Below are positions 55,137 to 60,391 of a stretch of DNA of 60,391 nt, piece by piece (position 1 is the stretch's first letter; each line of letters starts with the position of its first letter). The stretch lies in IMG/VR virus record IMGVR_UViG_3300015371_000036, positions 1-60,391 of that record; one strand, given 5' to 3'. Position numbers and translations under genes: made by a program. A model generated the notes under the pieces. The model made no database searches, had not been told where the DNA came from, and saw only the letters and a program-made list of their open reading frames with translations. Origin of the DNA: a virus.

Positions 55137-55920
55137 CGCCGGCCCCCTTCCTTTCGGCAAGCCACTTGTCCAGGCGCTCGGCCTGCGCGAAGGTGAGCGC
55201 GCCGGTCAGGGCCTCGGTCGCCTTCGCCTTGGTTGAGCAGTCGCCGACGTCCCGCTCTGCCAATCGCGAGGCCGCGAGACGGAGGCGATCCTTCTCTCCG
55301 GCCTGCCAGGCGTGGTCGACGATCTTGCTGGCGAGCTCTTTGCCGATCGCGCCGGAGACCTCCGGGGCGTCCGCCGCCGCGGCGACCTCCTGGGACACGT
55401 CCGGGTCGAGGTCAGTCGCGCCGATATAGACCTCGTGACCCACCCCGAGCCGCGCGAACGCGAGCTTGGCGGCGTTCGTAAAGCTGCCCTTGTGAATGTT
55501 GCCCATCGAGGAGCCCTGCTGGACGCCTCCGCGGCTGCTGCGCGCGAGGAGGTAGCCCTTCGGCCCGTCCCCTGCGACGTAGACGGTGACGGTGCAGAGC
55601 TTCCCCTCCAGCGCGTACTCGTCCTCGTACCACCACCAGACCGGCGTCAGGACGTTGTTCATGCGGTCGATCTGGACCTGCACCGAGCGGATGCCCGTCG
55701 AGGGGTAGGGCTTCCCCTTGGTGGCCGCCACCGATTGAATGAACGCCGGCTGGATCGGGCGGCAAAGCAGGGGCCAGAGATCGAGGAACAGATCGAAGTC
55801 GAGCAGCTTCCGGTCGTCGGAAAACGTGTGCTGGCTGCGGATTGCAGCCGCTTCGTCGGCGATCTTCGCCTCGGCGTCGAGCGCCTCGGCGAAGGTTTGC
55901 GGTCCCGCGTCGTCAGGCAT
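55123..55920 (-). CDS. Rad52/Sak-like single-strand annealing protein
   Basis: The 265-residue protein has FIQSVAATKGKPYPSTGIRSVQVQIDRMNNVLTPVWWWYEDEYALEGKLCTVTVYVAG and NIHKGSFTNAAKLAFARLGVGHEVYIGATDLDPD. The strand-rich core and the KGSFTNAAKLAFARLG-type segment resemble Rad52-group annealing proteins. The C-terminal part has a second helical domain (EALTGALTFAQAERLDKWLAERK). With the exonuclease it would form a two-component recombination system. Confidence 0.68.
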   Translation of the reverse strand: MPDDAGPQTFAEALDAEAKIADEAAAIRSQHTFSDDRKLLDFDLFLDLWPLLCRPIQPAFIQSVAATKGKPYPSTGIRSVQVQIDRMNNVLTPVWWWYEDEYALEGKLCTVTVYVAGDGPKGYLLARSSRGGVQQGSSMGNIHKGSFTNAAKLAFARLGVGHEVYIGATDLDPDVSQEVAAAADAPEVSGAIGKELASKIVDHAWQAGEKDRLRLAASRLAERDVGDCSTKAKATEALTGALTFAQAERLDKWLAERKGAGDGAA

Positions 55921-56206
55921 CGTGACCTCCGTTGAAGGCCGGCGGCGGGAGCGGCAGGCGCTCGTCGGCGCATGGATGCTCGGCCAGGAACTGGGCGGCG
56001 AGGCGCTCCGCCTCGTCCCGGCCGTAGACGGCGAGGAGCTGCGCTATCCGCTCCATGCTGGCCGCGACGAACTTCTCGCTCACGCCGGCAGCGATCTCCT
56101 GCTGTTCCTGGTTCAGATACGGCTGGACGGCGACGAGGACCGCGGCAAGCATCCGCGACTCCGCCTCCTCGAACTCGATCGAGATGACGCCCACGTCGAG
56201 GGTCAT
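55913..56206 (-). CDS. hypothetical protein
   Basis: The 97-residue protein reads TLDVGVISIEFEEAESRMLAAVLVAVQPYLNQEQQEIAAGVSEKFVAASMERIAQLLAVYGRDEAERLAAQFLAEHP. Helical. It overlaps both the methyltransferase and the annealing-protein genes by a few bases. Not recognised. Confidence 0.55.
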   Translation of the reverse strand: MTLDVGVISIEFEEAESRMLAAVLVAVQPYLNQEQQEIAAGVSEKFVAASMERIAQLLAVYGRDEAERLAAQFLAEHPCADERLPLPPPAFNGGHDA

Positions 56207-57450
56207 TCCGACTCCCTCCTCTCGTTGATTTGCAGCTCCAGCCCGAGCTGGCCCGCGATCGGCTCCGGGTCGCCGGTCAATGAGCCGGTCGGGTTCGCCT
56301 CCCAGCGGCGAATCCGCCGCCGCGCGATGTCCGCGTACTCCGGGTTCAGCTCGACCCCAATGAAGTCGCGGCCAAGCTGGGCAGCGACCAGGCCGGTGGT
56401 CCCGGCCCCGGCGAACGGATCGAGCACGACGGCCCTACCGCCCTCGTTAGCGTGGTCGCAGGCGGCCTGCCAGCCGAGGGTGCGAACCACCGACGTGCCG
56501 GCTCGGCCCGTGCCGTTCCGGGTCATCGCGTCGGGGCTGCCGACCCCCTGGTGACGGTTCTTTTTCGCTGCCCCCCAGCCCTCGGTGTCCTGCAATTCGC
56601 GCTCGACGACCCGGCCCCACGGGGCCGCGCACTCCCCGCAGCAAATCGGGGGGCTGCCCGCCAAGATGCACGGCTCAACCAACTGCGGCGGGAAGGTCGC
56701 GAAATGCGCCTCGGGGAACGGCCGCGTCGCGACCTCCCAGACCGACCGCTTGTTCCGCCCGGACACGACGGTGTCGCGTTCGGTGAAGCCCTTGACGAGC
56801 CGCCGATCGTTTACCGCGTCGCCGACCTGGCCGTTGCGGGAGGCCGCTCCGGTTGCCTTGACGATGCGCCCCTCGTGGATCGCGTTCTCGCGGATCGCCT
56901 CGGCGTCGTAGAAGTAGCGCGGGCGCTTCGAGAGCAGGAAGAGGTACTCGTGGGCCTTGGTCGGGCGGTCCCCGACACTCTCGGGCATCGGGTTCGGCTT
57001 CGCCCAGATGACGTCGCTCCGGAGATACCAGCCATCGGCACGAAGGGCGAAGGCCACCAGCCAGGGGATGCCGACCAAGTCCTTGGGCTTCAGGCCGGCT
57101 TCGCGGATCGTGCCCGTGTGCGACGCCCGCTTCGGGTGGTTGCGAATCTGCCCGCGGCTGACAGTGGCAGGCGAATCGCGGTGTCCCTGGGCACCCCAGG
57201 AGCCGGCGTAGCTATCGCCGAGATTGAGCCAGAGCGTCCCGTCGTCCCGCAGAACGCGACGAACCTCGGCGAAGACCGCGACGAGGTTGGCGACATACTC
57301 CTCCGGCGTCCGCTCTAGGCCGAGCTGCGAATCGACCCGGTAGTCCCGAAGTCCCCAATACGGCGGTGAGGTCATGCACGTCTGCGCTGACCCGTCGGGG
57401 AGCTGGGCCAGAACCTCCCGGCAGTCGCCGACAAGGATTTCCCAGCTCAG
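56203..57450 (-). CDS. DNA methyltransferase 1 (TSPPY; N4-cytosine/N6-adenine type)
   Basis: The 415-residue protein has WEILVGDCREVLAQLPDGSAQTCMTSPPYWGLRDYR (motif IV TSPPY near residue 30) and VVLDPFAGAGTTGLVAAQLGRDFIGVELNPEYADIARRRI (motif I) near the C-terminus, the beta-class order. PICCGECAAPWGRVVE suggests a zinc knuckle in the target-recognition part. I place the start at the CTG at 57450, which overlaps the previous stop as CTGA; no ATG/GTG/TTG lies near. TSPPY is frequent in N4-cytosine enzymes. No cognate restriction enzyme is adjacent, so a role against host restriction is likely. Confidence 0.9.
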   Translation of the reverse strand: MSWEILVGDCREVLAQLPDGSAQTCMTSPPYWGLRDYRVDSQLGLERTPEEYVANLVAVFAEVRRVLRDDGTLWLNLGDSYAGSWGAQGHRDSPATVSRGQIRNHPKRASHTGTIREAGLKPKDLVGIPWLVAFALRADGWYLRSDVIWAKPNPMPESVGDRPTKAHEYLFLLSKRPRYFYDAEAIRENAIHEGRIVKATGAASRNGQVGDAVNDRRLVKGFTERDTVVSGRNKRSVWEVATRPFPEAHFATFPPQLVEPCILAGSPPICCGECAAPWGRVVERELQDTEGWGAAKKNRHQGVGSPDAMTRNGTGRAGTSVVRTLGWQAACDHANEGGRAVVLDPFAGAGTTGLVAAQLGRDFIGVELNPEYADIARRRIRRWEANPTGSLTGDPEPIAGQLGLELQINERRESE

Positions 57451-59162
57451 GGGATCTCCAATCCGAGCTGCCCGCTCTCTCGGTGCCGAGCCGCCTCGCG
57501 CTCGCTCCGTGCGCTGATCGCCAAGACCTCGTCGGCCTCCTTGCCCCGGTGCTGCTCCCACCAGCCGATGCGGGCCTCGGCGAGATCGGCGTACTCCTGC
57601 TCGCGCTCGACCCCGGTGAAGTTGAAGCCTTCGAGCACGGCAGCGCAGCCCGTCGAGCCGGAGCCGACGAACGGATCGAGCAGCAGCCCGCCCGGCGGCG
57701 TGACCAACCGGCAGAGCCAGCGCATGAGGTTGATCGGCTTCACGGTCGGATGGACGTTTTGCCGCCCGCCGCCATCGCCGTCCCCCGAGGTTCCGGCGTA
57801 TGGGTTCGCCTTTCCGCCCCCCATGACCAGGCCGGGGCTGCCCTCCTGGCGGCCGGTTATTTCAGAGGCTGCGACACGCTTGAATCCGTCTAGCCCAGCG
57901 TTCCGCTCTGCCGTGCTCGTCTTGGCGCAATAGAAGAAACGAGATGCGCCGCCCGCGTCGCCGTAGCCGGTGCCGAAGCCCTCTCGGGCAACGTCCCCGC
58001 GCTCGCCCGGCCGATACCCCTCGACGCCCCCCTGCCGGACCGGGCCGGTTGGACTCCGGCTCTCGCCGCTCTGGGCGTCGAGGAGGGCAATGGGACACCC
58101 CGGGGCGCACCGCCAGACGACGACCTCCTCGTCGACGACCTGGCCAGGCTCCTCACGCTCGGTCGTGATCGTGCGGACGCCCACCGGCTCGCACTCGTCC
58201 TGGTGCGAGAGGACGACGTTGGGCGGCCATCTGCCCTTGACCGGCCGAGGATCGCCATCCTTCGCCAGCCCGCAGTTGTCCTGGTTCCACGTCCCGCCGC
58301 CCGCCGCGCCACCGCCCCAGCCGACGACGTCGGTGCCAACTCGGCAGGCGTCGATATTCAGCGCCCCGGTGCCGTGCTCCAGCACGTTGGCGGCGACGCT
58401 CCCGACCAGCGGCTTCCTGGCCGCCACGATCGGCTCGTAGCCCGGCTTGAGCGCCGTGTTCCAGCCGGCCCACCTCGCCGCCTCTGGAGTGGCCGGTGCC
58501 GTGATCCGATCGTCGCCGGAGAAAACGCCGTAGACGGCATTGCCGCCGGGGACGAATCCACTCTCGCGCCTGCCGACGACCTCCCGCTCTGCGCCCTTGG
58601 CCTTGTCGATCGCCTTCGATATGTCCAGGCCCTTCGGGAACCCGGAGCCGTAGAGCCAGAGAAGGCAGTCGCGAAGCTCGAAGCCGGCGTCCTCGATCGC
58701 GGATGCCAGCCGGTGATAGGTCCGGCTGCCGCCGAAGGCGAGCAGATGCCCGCCAGGCTTCAGAACGCGCAGCGCCTCCCTCGCCCACAGCTCGCACCAC
58801 GCCTGGAACGAGAGAGCCTCAAGCGGGCGGCTGTCGGTCCATTCGTGGACCCACTCGCCATCGCAATCGTGGGGATTTCGGAAGGCATCCCGCTTCCCGC
58901 AGCCCGTGCAGCGATAGGTGCTTCGCCGGGTGTGGAAGCTGACGCGAGACTTGCCCGCGCCCGCCTCCTCGGCGATCCCGTGGGGCGCAGCCGCCCGATC
59001 CCACCCGCTCCGCAGCCGCGGGTCGTCGGGGCTGAACCGATCCCAATCCTTCCCCATGAACTCCAGGCCGTAGGGCGGATCGGTGACGATCGCGTCGACC
59101 GACGCCTCCTCCATCGCCCCCATCGCCTCGATGCAGTCCGAGCGAATCACCCGGAAGCTCAC
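57447..59162 (-). CDS. DNA methyltransferase 2 (DPPY; N6-adenine type)
   Basis: The 571-residue protein starts at GTG. SVDAIVTDPPYGLEFMGKDW holds DPPY at 28-31, LKPGGHLLAFGGSRTYHRLASAIEDAGFELRDCLLWLYGSGFPKGLDISKAID follows, and LLLDPFVGSGSTGCAAVLEGFNFTGVEREQEYADLAEARI is motif I near the end. A zinc-like YRCTGCGKRDAFRNPHDC lies at about 83. The PKGLDISKAIDK segment is common in phage DNA methyltransferases. It overlaps methyltransferase 1 and the PP-loop gene. Confidence 0.92.
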   Translation of the reverse strand: MSFRVIRSDCIEAMGAMEEASVDAIVTDPPYGLEFMGKDWDRFSPDDPRLRSGWDRAAAPHGIAEEAGAGKSRVSFHTRRSTYRCTGCGKRDAFRNPHDCDGEWVHEWTDSRPLEALSFQAWCELWAREALRVLKPGGHLLAFGGSRTYHRLASAIEDAGFELRDCLLWLYGSGFPKGLDISKAIDKAKGAEREVVGRRESGFVPGGNAVYGVFSGDDRITAPATPEAARWAGWNTALKPGYEPIVAARKPLVGSVAANVLEHGTGALNIDACRVGTDVVGWGGGAAGGGTWNQDNCGLAKDGDPRPVKGRWPPNVVLSHQDECEPVGVRTITTEREEPGQVVDEEVVVWRCAPGCPIALLDAQSGESRSPTGPVRQGGVEGYRPGERGDVAREGFGTGYGDAGGASRFFYCAKTSTAERNAGLDGFKRVAASEITGRQEGSPGLVMGGGKANPYAGTSGDGDGGGRQNVHPTVKPINLMRWLCRLVTPPGGLLLDPFVGSGSTGCAAVLEGFNFTGVEREQEYADLAEARIGWWEQHRGKEADEVLAISARSEREAARHRESGQLGLEIP

Positions 59163-60187
59163 GCCGCGGAGGCCATCCCTTCAAGCGCGAGTTGGTTCTC
59201 GCAGGACGCGCAGAGCGGCCCGACCGGCTCGGCATCTCCTGGGTCGCCGGGCGGGCGACCTCCCCAGGTGCAGTATTTGATGCCCGCGGCTTCCGCCTCG
59301 CGCTCAAGGTTGCCGATCCGGTCCTCGAACCAGTCGGGCCAGAGCGAGCGCAGCATGGCCGCCTCGCCGGGTGCTGCGAACGAGCCGCAATTGCACTCGC
59401 CGGAGCGGTGGACCAATGCCGCAACGTCCGACTCGGGCAGGCCGTGGGCGAGGCGGTAGTCGCGCATCTCCGCGTTCGACCAGTCAATGAGTGGATTCAC
59501 GAAAACCGCGCTGCCCTTCCTGTTCACCGGCACCCGGCCGCGTCGCCGGGCGGACTCGGCGCGGCGGACTCCGGTCAGGAAGGCCACGCGGGCGGAGCGC
59601 GGGTGGCCCTCCTTGGTCTCGCGGAGCACTCGTTCGATCAGCCGCTGCTTCAGCACGTTGTAGGCACGGGCGTGCTGGGCGGGGCCGGGGAACCCCAGGG
59701 GATGCCAGCCGGGCCGGCTGCGATCCTGGCCAAGGCCAAGAACTAGCGCCCGAAATTGGTCGCCCTCATGCCGAACGATCTCCAACGGCTTCCCCAACCA
59801 AGCCGCCGTCTCCTGGACGTGAGCGACCACGCCGGGCAACGCGGTGCCGGTGTCCAGGAAGAGGAGCGTGTCGTAGCCGTCTCGGCAGCGGTGGGCGACG
59901 ACGCCGGAATCGTTCCCGCCGGAGAACAGGCAGAATCGCCGGATAGGCCGATGGTCGGCCACCGCCCGAGCGATCACGCCCTCCGGCACCTCCTCGACCC
60001 CGGTGGCCAGCTTGGTCTGCCGCGGTTCCCGTTCGGCCGGGCGCGGCGTGCGCTCGGGCGCGGGAGCGCCAAGGGTCGAAGGGCGGGGGTGGCAAATCCC
60101 GCAGATGACCCTCCCGTTTTGCCCCGTCCAATCGCTACCCCGGTGGTCCGGGTAGCGGCAGGGTGCCGGCGCGGCCGGCCTAGCCAT
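59159..60187 (-). CDS. PAPS-reductase-like PP-loop protein
   Basis: The 342-residue protein has the PP-loop SGGNDS (89-94) in RRFCLFSGGNDSGVV. TLLFLDTGTALPGVVAHVQETAAWLGKPLEIV and FLTGVRRAESARRRGRVPVNRKGSAVFVNPLIDWSNAEMRDYRLAHGLP follow the PAPS reductase/adenine nucleotide alpha-hydrolase plan. N-terminal C10...C29xxC32 and C-terminal ECNCGSF plus CASC look like added metal sites. Phage copies are widespread with uncertain roles: sulfur metabolism or DNA/tRNA modification. It leads the operon with the methyltransferases. Confidence 0.85.
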   Translation of the reverse strand: MARPAAPAPCRYPDHRGSDWTGQNGRVICGICHPRPSTLGAPAPERTPRPAEREPRQTKLATGVEEVPEGVIARAVADHRPIRRFCLFSGGNDSGVVAHRCRDGYDTLLFLDTGTALPGVVAHVQETAAWLGKPLEIVRHEGDQFRALVLGLGQDRSRPGWHPLGFPGPAQHARAYNVLKQRLIERVLRETKEGHPRSARVAFLTGVRRAESARRRGRVPVNRKGSAVFVNPLIDWSNAEMRDYRLAHGLPESDVAALVHRSGECNCGSFAAPGEAAMLRSLWPDWFEDRIGNLEREAEAAGIKYCTWGGRPPGDPGDAEPVGPLCASCENQLALEGMASAA

Positions 60188-60240
60188 GCGCCGGGATCGC
60201 CTCGCTTTCTGCCGCGTTAGCGGCTATCTTGCGCGCTAGA

Positions 60241-60251
60241 CCGTTGTACGG
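60241..60251. other. palindrome in the attR phage arm
   Basis: CCGT-TGT-ACGG is an inverted repeat about 18 bases from the attR core, in the arm that belongs to attP. Serine integrases bind arm sequences flanking the core, so this may be part of the recognition site. No clear partner is seen at attL. Confidence 0.35.
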
Positions 60252-60268
60252 TGCAAAGCCAACCCCAG

Positions 60269-60272
60269 GCCC
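60269..60272. other. attR core (GCCC)
   Basis: GCCC at 60269-60272 matches attL at 120-123. On the minus strand it encodes the Gly of YGKKYMG in bcp. Excision between the two cores would release a circle of about 60,149 bp and rebuild bcp exactly. Confidence 0.85.
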
Positions 60273-60391
60273 ATGTACTTCTTGCCGTACATCGACTTCT
60301 CGCCCCAGGCCCCGTAGGCCTCGGCGACCGCGTGGTCGGGATCGGCGAGCAGGGTGAACCCGAGGTCGTGCTTGTCCGCGAACTTCGCGAT

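Larger units (their letters stand above)
60236..60391 (-). pseudogene. bcp: N-terminal half of host bcp, truncated by the prophage
   Basis: Reading in from the window edge: [41 protein letters not shown], the middle part of Bcp/PrxQ. After the GCCC core the frame crosses into phage DNA and adds [10 protein letters not shown] before TAG at 60238-60236. The N-terminal start and the peroxidatic cysteine lie beyond the window. The product would lack about 40 or more C-terminal residues. The host promoter may still transcribe it. Confidence 0.9.

Noticed and set aside
1-60391. CRISPR array, insertion sequence or replication genes such as polymerase, primase or DnaB
   Set aside because: I saw no regularly spaced repeats, no transposase, and no motif of these replication enzymes in any long frame.

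Overview
The window is a complete integrated prophage of about 60.1 kb with a sliver of host chromosome at each end. The sequence is uniformly high in G+C. The two edges are the two halves of one host gene on the minus strand. Positions 60391-60269 read [20 protein letters not shown]...YGKKYMG and positions 123-1 read GVLRTTVIVGPDG...FPKVQPKKHDS, which join in frame as a bacterioferritin comigratory protein (Bcp/PrxQ) peroxiredoxin. A shared GCCC core (120-123 and 60269-60272) marks attL and attR. A large serine integrase lies next to attL. The host is probably an actinomycete: the phage carries the actinobacterial-type integration host factor (mIHF), and high G+C, GTG/TTG starts and ATGA/GTGA overlaps fit. 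I cannot name the genus.

Left arm (0.2-10.5 kb): integrase; a leftward early operon (zinc-finger protein, basic protein, replisome organiser, G39P-like helicase loader, mIHF, then a hypothetical protein and a Fic enzyme); a divergent control region with two identical 17-bp palindromes; and a rightward operon led by an XRE-type regulator and ending with a SLOG-fold protein. It faces a leftward unit holding a Ro60/TROVE-vWA protein, an HNH-like protein and a Holliday-junction-resolvase-like nuclease.

Late region (38.3 down to 10.7 kb, leftward): small and large terminase, portal, MuF-like protein, scaffold, major capsid protein, terminator, head-tail adaptor, a four-gene glycosyltransferase/FkbM methyltransferase block, stopper, tail completion proteins, major tail protein, tail-assembly chaperones joined by a -1 frameshift at GGGGGAA, tape measure with an embedded NlpC/P60 peptidase, Dit-like and LamG-like tail proteins, a 1050-residue hub/adhesin, small membrane proteins, holin and endolysin. 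This is a siphovirus plan. A moron cassette (31.65-34.14 kb: DNA-binding proteins plus an MFS exporter, mostly on the opposite strand) splits scaffold from MuF.

Right arm (38.4-60.2 kb): a rightward accessory operon (38.5-43.1 kb) starts at a palindromic promoter/operator that is duplicated 1.2 kb downstream and drives three paralogous small proteins, an AlpA-like DNA-binding protein, zinc proteins and an HNH nuclease. Mixed-strand accessory genes follow (43.1-49.2 kb), including an exported protein, a five-zinc-ribbon protein and an orphan resolvase domain. A tRNA with initiator-type features (CAT) sits at 49.45 kb. The last leftward operon (60.2 to 49.7 kb) encodes a PAPS-reductase-like PP-loop protein, two DNA methyltransferases, a Rad52-like annealing protein, a PD-(D/E)XK exonuclease, two ParB-fold proteins and an HNH protein.

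No DNA polymerase, primase or replicative helicase was recognised, so the phage probably recruits host replication machinery through its loader and organiser. Findings most worth pursuing are the bcp insertion, the Ro60 gene with a structured leader, a family of intergenic hairpins with RTGC loops, the duplicated palindrome with its three-paralog operon, and the tRNA.
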